The notes under the pieces: model-generated | Told to the model about the DNA's origin: nothing | The model's input: the letters and a program-made list of their open reading frames with translations, nothing else | Databases searched by the model: none | Made by a program: the position numbers and the translations under genes | Shown: positions 16,228-25,335 of the stretch, piece by piece | How positions within the stretch are numbered: position 1 is the stretch's first letter | Layout of the letters: each line of letters opens with the position of its first letter | DNA from: Rhizobium sp. NZLR1 | Lineage (GTDB): Bacteria > Pseudomonadota > Alphaproteobacteria > Rhizobiales > Rhizobiaceae | Length of the DNA: 64,000 bases | Assembly: GCF_017357385.1 (NCBI RefSeq) | Contig: NZ_CP071632.1 | Coordinates: 2,609,501 to 2,673,500 of the forward strand | Direction: 5' to 3'

Positions 16228-16911
16228 ATGATCACGCCCGCCTCCGACGCAGCCGAACTGATCGCGCATCTCGAAAAGCTGCGTTCGGAGGAAAATATCG
16301 CCGGCATGGCGCGCTTCGGCATTGTCACGAACCGCGCCCTCGGCATATCCAATCCCGATATCAAGGTGGTCGCCAGACTGGCGAAGAAGGATCAAGTCCG
16401 GGCAGTTCAGCTCTGGCGAAGCGATATCCGTGAAGCCCGCCTGCTCGCCCTGTACACCGCCGAGCCGAAGCGGCTGACGGCAAACAAAGCCCGGAATTGG
16501 GCCAATGATTTCAATTCCTGGGAGATCGTCGATTGCCCCGCCGATCTCTTCATCGAGGCCGCGCTGGACGAGCTCATCCCAGAATTCGCCGACGACGAGC
16601 GCGAATTTGTCAAGCGCACTGCCTTCGCCATGATTGCCGGCGCAGCCGTCCATTGCAAAAAGGAGCCCGACGCCACCATCCTTGCCTGGCTGCCGCTGAT
16701 CAAGGCTCATTCCGGCGACCCTCGAAACTTCGTCCGCAAGGCGGTCAACTGGGCGCTTCGCAGCATCGGAAAGCGCAATCTCGCCTGCCATGCACCGGCG
16801 CTGGCCCTCGCAAGAGCCTTGGCCGAAAGCTCTGATAAAACCGCTCGCTGGATCGGCAAGGATGCCAACAGGGAACTGGCCGGCGAAAAGCTGCTGGCAC
16901 GGCTGCGATAA
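16228..16911 (+). CDS. DNA alkylation repair protein (AlkD-like HEAT-repeat)
   Basis: 227 residues. The helical sequence with 'GMARFGIVTNRALGISNPDIKVVAR', 'LWRSDIREARLLALYTAEP' and 'FVRKAVNWALRSIGKRN' is typical of the AlkD family of HEAT-repeat DNA glycosylases, which excise N3- and N7-alkylated purines without base flipping. The Trp and Asp/Arg residues of 'RKAVNWALR' match the family's functional helix. The ATG at 16228 is only 6 bp beyond the RIME-like repeat, so its promoter or ribosome site lies in or next to the element. No clear Shine-Dalgarno is visible, which is odd. Confidence 0.82.
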   Translation: MITPASDAAELIAHLEKLRSEENIAGMARFGIVTNRALGISNPDIKVVARLAKKDQVRAVQLWRSDIREARLLALYTAEPKRLTANKARNWANDFNSWEIVDCPADLFIEAALDELIPEFADDEREFVKRTAFAMIAGAAVHCKKEPDATILAWLPLIKAHSGDPRNFVRKAVNWALRSIGKRNLACHAPALALARALAESSDKTARWIGKDANRELAGEKLLARLR

Positions 16912-16962
16912 AGCGGATGCCGGCTTCAAACCTGAAGCCCCTTCTTGGTCAATGCTGCTTCA

Positions 16963-17859
16963 TCAATGCTGCCGGGATTTTTCGACCAGGAAATCGATCA
17001 GCACCCGCACAGCCGGCGGCATGCCCTTCGCGGTCGTGAAGACGATATAGAACTGGCTCTCCTCCGACTGCCATTCCGGCAGCACTCGCACCAGCTTGCC
17101 AGCCTGGAGATCGGCCTCGCAGGCACTTTCGAGCAAAAGCCCGAAGCCGAGGCCGGCACGGGCCGCGTCGAGGATGGCGGTCATGCTCCGACAGGTCAGC
17201 CGCGGCTGATGCCGAATCACCTGTCTGGCGTCATCTGGACCGATCAATTCCCAGGTGTGGAACGACACCCATGACGTCATTGCCAGCGTCGGAAGCTCGG
17301 CGAGCTCGTCCACACAATTCAAGCAGCCGGTGCGCTCGACCAGCGAGGGACTTGCGACGAGAATACGCCGCGCCCGGTCAAGCTTGCGCATCGTCAGGCT
17401 CGTCTGCGTCTCCGGCTCGTTGGTCGCCCTCACCTCAAGATCGATCCGTTCGTTGATGAGGTCAGCGCGCCGGTCGGAGCCGATGATCTGCAGCTTGATC
17501 TTCGGATAGCGCTCCAGGAATTCAGGCAGGATTCCGCCGACCGAAATGTCGACGAGACCGAGAGGGCAGCCCATCCGCACCACGCCTTGCGGGTCGGATT
17601 GAGCCTCGCTGACGATTGATTTGGCGCGGTCGGCCTCCTGCAAGATGGTCTGGCATCTTTCGTAGAAAGCCTGGCCGATCTCTGTCACCCGGAAGTGACG
17701 AGTCGAGCGTTCTATAAGCCTTGCGCCAAGCCCGTCCTCAAGGCGGCTGACCCGCCTGCTCAACTTCGATCGCGGTATCTTCAGATCGCGACTTGCAGAA
17801 GCGAAGCCGCCGCTGGAGACGACAGCGGCGAAATAATAGTAGTCGTTGAGATCGTCCAT
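16963..17859 (-). CDS. LysR-family transcriptional regulator
   Basis: 298 residues. An N-terminal winged helix-turn-helix (DYYYFAAVVSSGGFASASRDLKIPRSKLSRRVSRLEDGLG) is followed by a periplasmic-binding-like effector domain from about residue 90. The 'LIERSTRHFRVTEIGQAFYERC' hinge is typical of the CrgA/DmlR-like LysR subgroup that often controls neighbouring oxidoreductases. The neighbours are the AlkD-like gene and, across a 450-bp gap, the porin, so its target is not obvious from context. Confidence 0.9.
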   Translation of the reverse strand: MDDLNDYYYFAAVVSSGGFASASRDLKIPRSKLSRRVSRLEDGLGARLIERSTRHFRVTEIGQAFYERCQTILQEADRAKSIVSEAQSDPQGVVRMGCPLGLVDISVGGILPEFLERYPKIKLQIIGSDRRADLINERIDLEVRATNEPETQTSLTMRKLDRARRILVASPSLVERTGCLNCVDELAELPTLAMTSWVSFHTWELIGPDDARQVIRHQPRLTCRSMTAILDAARAGLGFGLLLESACEADLQAGKLVRVLPEWQSEESQFYIVFTTAKGMPPAVRVLIDFLVEKSRQH

Positions 17860-18272
17860 ACAAGCTGCCCGAGAGAAGGAAATGAATGCCAGCCCCCTGC
17901 AAGGGGTTGTATCGTCTCTCCAACAAAGCTGTAATCACATTGTCGGCATTGGACTTTCTTTTCACGACCTGTTGCGGCCAAGCCTGGCGAGGCCGACTAC
18001 GAGAAAGGACCAATAGCTCCCTTACGGTGATGCTATCGATCAATCCAGCTCGCTTGAAAATTGAAAAAGGGAGTGCCTCGAGAGACGGTCCACGCAAGAA
18101 GCCGGCGTGCAATACGCAACATCCGCTCCGGTTCACCTGAAAAGGCTGTGCTGAAAGACTGCCTTGAAGACTGCACGTCAAAAACGCTGCAAGGACGGCC
18201 CGGCAGGGAAGACCGGACCCGTCCCCGTAGCTGATCGGAGGTCACTCGGATCAGAAACTGATTTGAAGTGCC
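17860..18272. other. Intergenic region, no gene seen
   Basis: About 410 bases between the LysR start and the porin terminator. Short frames on both strands (for example 18033-18299 minus and 17886-18140 plus) lack ribosome sites and family resemblance. A small hairpin CCCC-TGCA-AGGGG lies near 17895. I see nothing else definable. Confidence 0.45.
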
Positions 18273-18290
18273 CCCGGCCCGAAGGCCGGG
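18273..18290 (-). terminator. Porin gene terminator
   Basis: A perfect 7-bp GC stem CCCGGCC / GGCCGGG with loop CGAA lies 18 bp beyond the porin stop codon. The T-run on the minus strand is weak (CACTTCAAAT), so this may also act as a 3' stabilising hairpin for the abundant porin mRNA. Confidence 0.7.
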
Positions 18291-18307
18291 AGCATTCACT
18301 AAGTTGA

Positions 18308-19330
18308 TTAGAACGAACGCTGCAGACGGAAGTAGCCCGTCGTGGAGTCGTCGCCATCATCCGGATCGAGGTACTGAACCGAAGCCTTGGCGTAGAAGTT
18401 GTCGACGATCTGGTAATCAACTGTCAGACCGACTTTCCAAGCATCGCCGAGACCGTCGAAGTCATCCGGAACGGCCTTGTCGCCACCGAAGTAGTTGCCG
18501 TAGTACTGAACGGCCGGGGTGATCTTCAGCTTGTCGGTTGCCTTGATGGCGTATTCGGCTGCAATAGCCCATTCAGCCGAGGAGTAGTAGGAGTTTGGTC
18601 CGGAAGAGTATACGCCAGCGAGGCCGAGCGTGCCGGGGCCGATTTCAACCGTACCCATAGCGCGGATTGCGCCGTCTTCGTTGTCGAAGTCCCAGCCGCC
18701 AGTGACCTGGTAGCTGAAGGCACCAGCCGTGCCGCCGACGCCGAAGGCAACGCCAACGTTGTTTGCTTCTTCGTCGCCCTTGTAAACGCCGTCTTCCAGT
18801 TCGTCGACGCTGAGGCCAGCGTAGAAGGTGCCGCTTTCATACTGATAGCGCATGGAGTTGTGGAGCGTTACAACCGAACCGATGTCGTCGGTTTCGCCGG
18901 AGAGGCCATCGTCCCACCAGCTGTAGAAGAGACCAGCGCGGAAGCCCGCGATGTCGAGGTAAGCGGAGTCGAGAATAGCGTCCTGATCGGTGGCGTTGTC
19001 AGCATTGAACTGCATGACGATGACGCCGGTCAGCGGACCATACTCGGTATCGCTCTTGGCCGTGAACTGAACCTGACCGCGGGTAACCGCATCCCAGTCA
19101 GAATCGCCGCCGACATCTTCGCCAACGTTGACCTGGAAACGGATGTAGCCTTCGATCTTGAGGCAGGTTTCGGTGCCCGGGATGTAGAAGTAGCCGGTGC
19201 CGTAAGCGTCGCAGACGCGAACGTATTCAACCGGTTCCGGCTCAGCAGCAACGATAGCGTCAGCTGCAAGAACCGGCGTCGATGCAGCAAATGCTGCTGC
19301 TGATGCAAGCAAAACCATTCTGATGTTCAT
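18308..19330 (-). CDS. ropA: Outer-membrane porin (RopA / Porin_2 family)
   Basis: 340 residues. A signal peptide (about residues 1-22, ending VLA-AD) is followed by the family hallmark 'VRVCDAYGTGYFYIPGTETCLKIEGYIRF', where two cysteines likely form a disulfide. The rest is a 16-strand-type beta-barrel ending in 'GYFRLQRSF', with the terminal Phe needed for outer-membrane assembly. This is the major porin family of Rhizobiales (RopA in R. leguminosarum, OmpIIIa-like in others). Rhizobia often have several paralogues, so the symbol is given with reserve. The long empty region upstream fits a highly regulated promoter with a 5' leader. Confidence 0.88.
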   Translation of the reverse strand: MNIRMVLLASAAAFAASTPVLAADAIVAAEPEPVEYVRVCDAYGTGYFYIPGTETCLKIEGYIRFQVNVGEDVGGDSDWDAVTRGQVQFTAKSDTEYGPLTGVIVMQFNADNATDQDAILDSAYLDIAGFRAGLFYSWWDDGLSGETDDIGSVVTLHNSMRYQYESGTFYAGLSVDELEDGVYKGDEEANNVGVAFGVGGTAGAFSYQVTGGWDFDNEDGAIRAMGTVEIGPGTLGLAGVYSSGPNSYYSSAEWAIAAEYAIKATDKLKITPAVQYYGNYFGGDKAVPDDFDGLGDAWKVGLTVDYQIVDNFYAKASVQYLDPDDGDDSTTGYFRLQRSF

Positions 19331-20102
19331 TTACCAATCCATTCCTTTGTCGATCGGGGCTGGCTTCCAATCGGATAGTCGATTTGAAGCCGGCCCAGTT
19401 TGAACAGCCATCTCGGCGTGCGGATCGATCGAACCGCCAAACCGTCATCACATACAAGGCCCTATCAAGCAATTCTCGATACATGCAGGATGGGGCCCCG
19501 ACAGTAACTTTCACCGGCGACGTGATTTTTATACAACAATTTCAATTATGTAGGCCAAACAAACGCCAAACGGCTCCGCGACGGAAATCCTCCATCGCAA
19601 GCCGCAAACACTACGCCCCATTTTGTCAAATTCTCCACCATCCGACCCCCGTCGAACATACTGGTGAAGCGCACAAACTCTACCGCCGGCTAATGGACAG
19701 ATACAAGGCAGCGGTTTAGAACATGGTGTCCTGAATTCGATTCCAATGAGACAAAATGATGACATGGCGCTCATTGGTTCCATGCAACATACCCCCGTAT
19801 TCCTTACCAGGCTATGTATTTCGAGAACCTTGGCGCAATTCGAGCGTTTTTTCGCTATTTTTCGGGATTTTCTGCAATCGGGTCACAATCTGCTGAGAGC
19901 TTTGCCTTTCGGCTCAGTCACTCTTTTCGTGGTCGGATTGTCTCTGCAGCCTCAATCCAAGGGGAATGGGGCTCACGTGCGGCCGCAGTCTGCAAACCAT
20001 CTTAGTGGGTTTAGATGATTGCCTCGGGCGCCCGCAGGCCACATCTCGAATCAACCTTATTGGGTAGTCTCCCGTGCGATCGCAGATCACACGGGGAGAG
20101 CT
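19331..20102. other. Long non-coding region upstream of the porin gene
   Basis: About 770 bases with no supported gene, the longest such stretch in the window. It is more AT-rich than its surroundings, particularly near 19520-19560 (TTTTTATACAACAATTTCAA) and 19840-19880. It should contain the porin promoter and the 3' end of the Lrp/AsnC gene. Porin genes in alphaproteobacteria are common targets of small RNAs, so a short transcript could lie here, but I see no clear terminator to mark one. Confidence 0.45.
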
Positions 20103-20591
20103 TCAATCCTCGTTGGATTTGGCATTATCGAGAAGCATATAGTCGAGCGGCAACTGCGTCGAATACTTGATCTGCTCCATCGCGAAGGCGGAGGAGACGT
20201 CGCGAATCTCGATCTTGGCGATCATCCGCTTATAAAAAGCGTCATAGGCTGCGATATCGGGCACCACGACTCGCAAGAGATAGTCGACATCGCCGCTCAT
20301 CCGGTAGAATTCGACTACTTCGGGGAACTCGGCGACCACCTCGGAAAAGCGCCGCAGCCATTCGATCGAATGGGTGGCGGTGCGAATCGACACGAAGACG
20401 GTGACCTTGGTGTTGACCTTCTCCGGATCAAGGATGGCGACCCGGCGCTTGATGACGCCGTCTTCTTCCATTTTCTGAATGCGCCGCCAGCATGGGGTCG
20501 TCGAAAGTCCGACTTTTTTGGCGAGATCGGCCACGGCAAGCGTCGAATCTTCTTGCAGCAGACGCAGTATTTTTCGGTCGAGGCGGTCCAT
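20103..20591 (-). CDS. Lrp/AsnC-family transcriptional regulator
   Basis: 162 residues from the ATG at 20591; a GTG two codons earlier (20597) is equally spaced from an AAAGGACT site and would give 164. The N-terminal helix-turn-helix reads 'LDRKILRLLQEDSTLAVADLAKKVGLSTTPCWRRIQKMEEDGVI'. The C-terminal RAM domain (about residues 65-150) binds amino acids and mediates octamer formation. 'SGDVDYLLRVVVPD' is the conserved effector-domain motif. It probably controls amino-acid catabolism or transport genes; none is adjacent. Confidence 0.92.
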   Translation of the reverse strand: MDRLDRKILRLLQEDSTLAVADLAKKVGLSTTPCWRRIQKMEEDGVIKRRVAILDPEKVNTKVTVFVSIRTATHSIEWLRRFSEVVAEFPEVVEFYRMSGDVDYLLRVVVPDIAAYDAFYKRMIAKIEIRDVSSAFAMEQIKYSTQLPLDYMLLDNAKSNED

Positions 20592-20660
20592 GCGCACAAC
20601 AGTCCTTTCGAATTATTTTCTTTGTATAACTCGATTCCGCGCGACGAAAAGAATTTTGTT

Positions 20661-21293
20661 TCAGGAAAGCAGCATTTTCGTTCGATCCTGTAGGATCGGG
20701 AGCAATTCTTTCTCGAACCACGGATTGCGCTTCAGCCAGCCGCTGTTGCGCCAGCTGGGATGTGGCAACGGCAGCACCGCCGGCAACCGGTTGGACAGAA
20801 GACTGTTACGCCACGCCCGCACCGTCTCGGTCATATTGCCCTGTCTTTCGCCGGCCATATGCCAAGCCTGGGCATATTGGCCGATGACCAGCACCAGTTC
20901 GATCTGCGGCATCGCCGAAATCACCCTTCGCCGCCAGAACGGCGCGCATTCGCGACGCGGCGGCAGATCCCCGCCTTTGTCGTCATAGCCGGGAAAGCAG
21001 AAGCCCATGGGCACGATGGCGAATCGGTCTCGGTCGTAGAAGCTTGCCCTGTCAACGCCGAGCCATGAACGCAACCGGTCGCCCGAAGCATCGTCGAACG
21101 GCAAGCCGCTCTCATGGACCCGAAGCCCGGGCGCCTGCCCGGCGATCAGGATTCGCGCGCTCGATGAGATCACCGCCACCGGCCGCGGCTCGTGCGGCAG
21201 CCGATATTCGAGGCCTTTCGCCGGCGTGTCACGACAGATGCGGCAGGAAGCTATCTCCCGCCGCAATGTCTCCAGCTCGGCTTCGTCGGTCAT
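20661..21293 (-). CDS. Uracil-DNA glycosylase family protein
   Basis: 210 residues from the ATG at 21293. The sequence has 'CRICRD' at the N-terminus, 'ILIAGQAPGLRVHESGLPFDDASGDRLRSWLG' (glycosylase motif I, with GQAPG), and 'LPHPSWRN' (motif II, with the catalytic-loop HPS). These mark the family 4/5-like or 'uracil-DNA glycosylase family' superfamily. The N-terminal two cysteines alone (C-x2-C) do not make the full four-Cys iron-sulfur ligand set of family 4, so the exact class is uncertain. It lies 4 bp after the secreted nuclease gene, so the two are probably co-transcribed. Confidence 0.82.
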   Translation of the reverse strand: MTDEAELETLRREIASCRICRDTPAKGLEYRLPHEPRPVAVISSSARILIAGQAPGLRVHESGLPFDDASGDRLRSWLGVDRASFYDRDRFAIVPMGFCFPGYDDKGGDLPPRRECAPFWRRRVISAMPQIELVLVIGQYAQAWHMAGERQGNMTETVRAWRNSLLSNRLPAVLPLPHPSWRNSGWLKRNPWFEKELLPILQDRTKMLLS

Positions 21294-21297
21294 GGCT

Positions 21298-21855
21298 TCA
21301 CTCCCATCCGACGATCCGCCTGATAAAGCGCAGCGGGCCATCGAAACCGGAACTCTGGCGCGCATGATCACGCACATCGCGCGGCCGCTCGAAAGTGCCG
21401 GCCCAGAGGCCCGCCTTCGCAGCCTTCGCCTCTGTCTCTTCCCTGGCATAACCGCCATAGGAGATGGCCATGCCCCGGCGCACCATGGCGGCATTGATGT
21501 CGCCGCCCGCCCCGCTCCGGCAGATGACAAGCAGCCTGTCATAACGGTCGCGCCGGCTGCCCTGGCAAAGCGTTCCCGATGCCAGGACCAGGCCTTGCAG
21601 CGCCTCGCGCGCCGCCCGGCCGCAGGCCCAGGACTCGCCCGCCCGGATACAGCTCTGGTTGAGTTCCGGTGCATCGATGCCTTCCAGGCGCAAACGTTCG
21701 TCTCCTAATGTCAGACTGTCGCCGTCGGCAGCATGGAAAGCGCCCGCATGCTCAATTTTTGCTGCATCGTTGAGTTTGGCGGCGATCAGCGCCACGAGCG
21801 CCAGCAGGGCAAAAGCGGTCACGCCGTCGCGAATCAGGCGCAGGCTCCGTGTCAC
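21298..21855 (-). CDS. Membrane-anchored or secreted thermonuclease-family (SNase-like) protein
   Basis: 185 residues from a GTG at 21855 with a near-perfect AAGGAGG site seven bases upstream. One hydrophobic segment (about residues 11-26) is a signal or anchor. The SNase fold begins 'GAFHAADGDSLTLGDERLRLEGIDAPEL', with conserved Asp residues and the Arg of 'LRLEGIDAPE'. 'DRYDRLLVIC' and 'NAAMVRRGMA' match the other active-site strands. Four cysteines could form disulfides in the periplasm. Proteins of this kind cleave nucleic acids in a Ca2+-dependent way, but many rhizobial members are uncharacterised. Confidence 0.85.
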   Translation of the reverse strand: MTRSLRLIRDGVTAFALLALVALIAAKLNDAAKIEHAGAFHAADGDSLTLGDERLRLEGIDAPELNQSCIRAGESWACGRAAREALQGLVLASGTLCQGSRRDRYDRLLVICRSGAGGDINAAMVRRGMAISYGGYAREETEAKAAKAGLWAGTFERPRDVRDHARQSSGFDGPLRFIRRIVGWE

Positions 21856-21961
21856 GCTTTTGCCTCCTTAAAAAACAAATCCTTGGCAAAGATGGCAAAC
21901 ATCTTCTTAAGAATTGTCGGTTAAGCTCTTATCCACCCTGGGATGAAGTTTCAACGTGCAC

Positions 21962-23497
21962 ATGAGTACCGGCGTAAGCACATCGACCGACAAGATCATC
22001 GTCGACAGGTCGCGCAGCCACCGCAACAAGGCCGTTTCCAAGGCCGTGCGGCAGACGCGCGAACGTCTTCAGTCCGGTCATGCGTCCAATTCCTCCTTCG
22101 ACCGTGACGTGCTCAAGATGTATGTGGCGTCGATGCTGCAGGGCGCGACGATCATGCCGCTCTTCGTCGTCATCATCACCGCGCTTGGCGTTTATTTCAC
22201 CCAAGATACGCAATTGCTCTTCTGGGCGCTGCTGACGCTCATCTGTCACACCGGCAATATCCTGCTTGCGCGACGTGCGCGCCGGCAGGAAATCACCCCG
22301 GAGAGCGCCCGCAAATGGCACCGCCTGCTGTTGTTCGGCCAATTCCTGCTCGGCTGCTGCTGGGCCATATTCGCGCTGCAGGGTTGCGATATCTGCGAGC
22401 CGTCCAGCTTCATTCTTTATAAGGGCGCGACGCTGCTGATCGCACTCTCCGTCACGGCGATGTCAAACTTTATGCTGACGCCGACGGTGCTCGTCTCCTT
22501 CGCGCCAGCGGTCCTGGCGCTCGCCGCCAAGAGCGGCCTGTCGCGCGACCTCCTTGAAATCAGCCTGACGGTGCTCTTCACCACCACCCTCGTCTTCTTC
22601 AACTATATCAGCGACCGGCTCTTCAAGTCGAGCCTCAGGATCCTCTCCTACCAGTCGGAGAAGGATGACCTCATTGCCGAGCTTGAAGTGGCGAAATCGA
22701 TGTCGGATGAGGCTCGCCGCCGAGCTGAAGAGGCAAACCTCGCCAAGTCCCGCTTCCTTGCCTCCATGTCACACGAGCTCAGGACCCCGCTCAATGCCAT
22801 CCTTGGTTTCTCCGAGGTGATGTCGGCCGAAGTCATGGGACCGCTCGCCAATCCGACCTACAAGGAATATGCCGGCGATATCCACCGGTCCGGCCAACAT
22901 CTGCTTGATCTCATCAACGAGATTCTCGACCTCTCCCGCATCGAAGCCGGCAAGTACGAGCTGAGCGAGGAGGCGATCTCGCTGCTCGATATCACCGAGG
23001 ATTGCATCGGCATGGTCCAGCTGCGCGCCCGCGCCAAGAACATCGCCATTTCGGATCAATTCGAACGGCAGCTGCCAGCCATCTGGGCAGACGAGAAGTC
23101 GATGCGCCAGGTGGTGCTCAACCTTCTCTCCAACGCCGTCAAGTTCACCCCACAGGGCGGCGAAATCCACGTCAAGGTCGGCTGGACGGCCGGCGGCGGG
23201 CAGTACATCTCGATCAAGGACAACGGGCCCGGCATTCCGGAGGAAGAGATCCCCGTTGTCCTTTCGGCCTTCGGTCAGGGCTCGATCGCCATTAAGAGCG
23301 CCGAACAGGGCACCGGCCTCGGCCTGCCGATCGTCCAGGCGATCCTTGCCAAGCATGACGGACAGTTCCTGCTGAAATCGAAGCTGCGCGAGGGAACCGA
23401 AGTGATCGCCATCCTGCCCGCCAGGCGCGTGCTTCAGAGCCTGCCGGCTGTGGAAGAGGCTCAGGCGGTCGCGCGCAAGCGCAAGAGTTTTGCCTGA
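21962..23497 (+). CDS. PleC/PdhS-like sensor histidine kinase
   Basis: 511 residues from the ATG at 21962 (a GTG six bases upstream is possible). Residues 50-210 hold about six hydrophobic segments, with no extracellular sensor domain. A coiled coil (about 225-265, rich in SDEARRRAEEANLAKS) leads to the HisKA domain with 'MSHELRTPLNAILGFSEVM', phospho-acceptor His271. The HATPase_c domain has the N box 'NLLSNAVKFT', the G1 box 'DNGPGI' and 'GTGLGLPI'. The H-box is of the type seen in alphaproteobacterial DivJ/PleC/PdhS kinases that feed DivK and cell-cycle control. No response regulator is adjacent, so it is an orphan kinase. Confidence 0.88.
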   Translation: MSTGVSTSTDKIIVDRSRSHRNKAVSKAVRQTRERLQSGHASNSSFDRDVLKMYVASMLQGATIMPLFVVIITALGVYFTQDTQLLFWALLTLICHTGNILLARRARRQEITPESARKWHRLLLFGQFLLGCCWAIFALQGCDICEPSSFILYKGATLLIALSVTAMSNFMLTPTVLVSFAPAVLALAAKSGLSRDLLEISLTVLFTTTLVFFNYISDRLFKSSLRILSYQSEKDDLIAELEVAKSMSDEARRRAEEANLAKSRFLASMSHELRTPLNAILGFSEVMSAEVMGPLANPTYKEYAGDIHRSGQHLLDLINEILDLSRIEAGKYELSEEAISLLDITEDCIGMVQLRARAKNIAISDQFERQLPAIWADEKSMRQVVLNLLSNAVKFTPQGGEIHVKVGWTAGGGQYISIKDNGPGIPEEEIPVVLSAFGQGSIAIKSAEQGTGLGLPIVQAILAKHDGQFLLKSKLREGTEVIAILPARRVLQSLPAVEEAQAVARKRKSFA

Positions 23498-23547
23498 TCA
23501 AGCTGGGCACGATGTTCTGATTCAGCCCCGTAGGATTATCGGCCTGA

Positions 23548-23937
23548 TCACACCGGGCTGAAGAACAGGTGCCTGCCGAGGACGAAGGCGAGATAGAGGC
23601 AGCAGGCGGCGATCATGCAGGTCACCGCGAAGGAACCGAGATCCTTGGCATGTTTGCCGACGATCGAAATCTCCGGCGAAATCCGGTCGATCACCTCCTC
23701 GACGGCGGTATTCATCGCCTCCATCGAAAAGAGCCCGAGAAACAGAAGCACCGCAACGACGATCTCCCCGGCAGTTGCCCCCACCAATGCCAGCGTCGCG
23801 ATCGAAACGACGAAAAAACCGAGTTCCTGGCGGAAGGCTGCCTCTTTCATCACGCGCAGGAAGCCCGCCCAGGAATAGCCGGCGGCGGCGGTGAAATGTC
23901 GAAATCCAGTCTCTTTCGTCACCGCAGGCTTCGTCAA
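23548..23937 (-). CDS. dgkA: Diacylglycerol kinase (DgkA type)
   Basis: 129 residues from a TTG at 23937, chosen because a GGAGAGAG ribosome site precedes it and the resulting length matches the family; an upstream ATG at 24021 would add 28 unsupported residues. Three transmembrane helices are visible. The core 'RVMKEAAFRQELGFFVV' and 'EAMNTAVEEVIDRISPE' carry the conserved Glu, Asn and Asp of prokaryotic integral-membrane diacylglycerol kinases. It recycles diacylglycerol produced from membrane lipid turnover, for example after cyclic glucan modification, into phosphatidic acid. Confidence 0.9.
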   Translation of the reverse strand: MTKPAVTKETGFRHFTAAAGYSWAGFLRVMKEAAFRQELGFFVVSIATLALVGATAGEIVVAVLLFLGLFSMEAMNTAVEEVIDRISPEISIVGKHAKDLGSFAVTCMIAACCLYLAFVLGRHLFFSPV

Positions 23938-24060
23938 GACGCCTCTCTCCTCTTGCAGACTGGGAAAGACTTTGCCTTCCCTTGATGACTCGCAGGTACC
24001 CAATCCATTTGATCGGCGCAAGCCAACCCGAGAGCGGATCGGCGACCGACCACTCGCACC

Positions 24061-24167
24061 AAAGCGCGTCGCGATCTTTCAGATTCGCTTCTCGCGCTTT
24101 AGGTCTTTGTTTTTACGCATGTCGCTATCGCAAAACCGCGGCACACTTTTGCGCGACATTCTTTAAT
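24061..24167. repeat. RIME-like intergenic repeat, family B, copy 2
   Basis: Nearly identical to 10759-10865: it begins AAAGCGCGTCGCGATCTTTC and contains 'AGGTCTTTGTTTTTACGC' and 'GCACACTTTTGCGCGA'. The two are in the same orientation 13 kb apart. Its end contributes the stop codon of cobT on the minus strand (TTA at 24163-24165). Confidence 0.88.
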
Positions 24168-25179
24168 GCTTATTCGTGACACCCGCCTGGGCGAAGGTCG
24201 CCATGCCGGAATGGCAGGCGGCAGCGGCCTTGACGATCCCTGCGGCAAGCGCTGCCCCGGTGCCTTCGCCGAGCCGCATGCCGAGCGCCAGAAGCGGCGT
24301 CTTGCCGAGCATCTCGATCGAGCGCAGATGTCCGGGTTCGCCGGAGACATGGCCGATCAGGCAATGATCGAGCGCGGACGGATTGGCAGCTTTCAGGATT
24401 GCCGCCGCCGCGGTCGCAACATAACCGTCGATCAGCACAGGAATGCGTTCCATGCGGGCGGCGAGAATGGCCCCGGCCATCGCCGCGATCTCGCGGCCGC
24501 CAAGCCGCCGCATGATCTCGAGCGGATCATCGAGGTGATCGCCATGCAACGCCACTGCCTTTTCCACCGCCGCGATCTTGCGCTCCAGCATCTCGCCTGC
24601 GGAACCGGTGCCGGGCCCAACCCAGTCTCGCGCCGAACCACCGTAGAGCGCATAGTTGATGGCCGCCGCGATCGTCGTATTGCCGATGCCCATTTCGCCG
24701 ATGCACAGCAGGTCGGTGCCGCCGGCGATCGCCTCCATGCCGAAGGCCATCGTCGCGGCGCAATCGCGCTCGGAAAGCGCTGCCTCTTCGGTGATGTCGC
24801 CGGTGGGATAATCCAGCGCCAGGTCGAAGACTTTCAACCCGAGATCATAGGCGACACAGATCTGATTGATCGCAGCACCCCCGGCCGCAAAGTTCTCGAC
24901 CATCTGCTGCGTCACTGCCGGCGGAAACGGCGTGATTCCCTGCCTGGTGACGCCGTGATTACCGGCAAAGATCGCCACCAGCGGCCGGTTGACGGCAGGG
25001 GTTCGGCCCGTCCAGGCGGCAAGCCAGAAGGCGATTTCCTCGAGCCGTCCGAGCGCGCCCGGCGGCTTGGTCAGTTGCGCGTCACGTTCGCGCGCCGCCA
25101 CCAGCGCACGGGCATCCGGCCCCGGCAGGTCACGAAGCAGGGTACGGAAATCGTCGAACGGCAGGCCTGAAACGCTCAT
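24163..25179 (-). CDS. cobT: Nicotinate-nucleotide--dimethylbenzimidazole phosphoribosyltransferase
   Basis: 338 residues, the usual CobT/CobU-like length. It transfers the ribose-phosphate of nicotinate mononucleotide to 5,6-dimethylbenzimidazole, giving alpha-ribazole phosphate for the lower ligand of cobalamin. Signatures seen include '[24 protein letters not shown]', '[18 protein letters not shown]', '[18 protein letters not shown]' and '[29 protein letters not shown]', with the catalytic Glu. The start at 25179 opens the family N-terminus '[14 protein letters not shown]'. An open frame extends 378 codons further upstream, but that is antisense to cobS. It is divergent from cobS with a 156-bp shared region in which I found no cobalamin riboswitch. 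Confidence 0.95.
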   Translation of the reverse strand: MSVSGLPFDDFRTLLRDLPGPDARALVAARERDAQLTKPPGALGRLEEIAFWLAAWTGRTPAVNRPLVAIFAGNHGVTRQGITPFPPAVTQQMVENFAAGGAAINQICVAYDLGLKVFDLALDYPTGDITEEAALSERDCAATMAFGMEAIAGGTDLLCIGEMGIGNTTIAAAINYALYGGSARDWVGPGTGSAGEMLERKIAAVEKAVALHGDHLDDPLEIMRRLGGREIAAMAGAILAARMERIPVLIDGYVATAAAAILKAANPSALDHCLIGHVSGEPGHLRSIEMLGKTPLLALGMRLGEGTGAALAAGIVKAAAACHSGMATFAQAGVTNKH

Positions 25180-25335
25180 CTGTGCGGTTTTCCTATGAAT
25201 CCGGGTATTCTTGTTTTTTTCACGCAAATCAGCTTCTTTGCGGGTCGCAACTCTCTTAAAGCGGGCCGACGAGGCGAACAACTCCAAAAGCGCGCCCGCG
25301 ACCATACGCCGAAACCTACGGCAGAACGAAGCAGA

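Noticed and set aside
18033..18299. Short minus-strand frame between LysR and the porin gene
   Set aside because: It overlaps the porin terminator and has no ribosome site or recognisable domain.
25180..25335. A cobalamin riboswitch between cobT and cobS
   Set aside because: I looked for the B12-box and adjacent helix sequence in the 156-bp divergent region and saw none.
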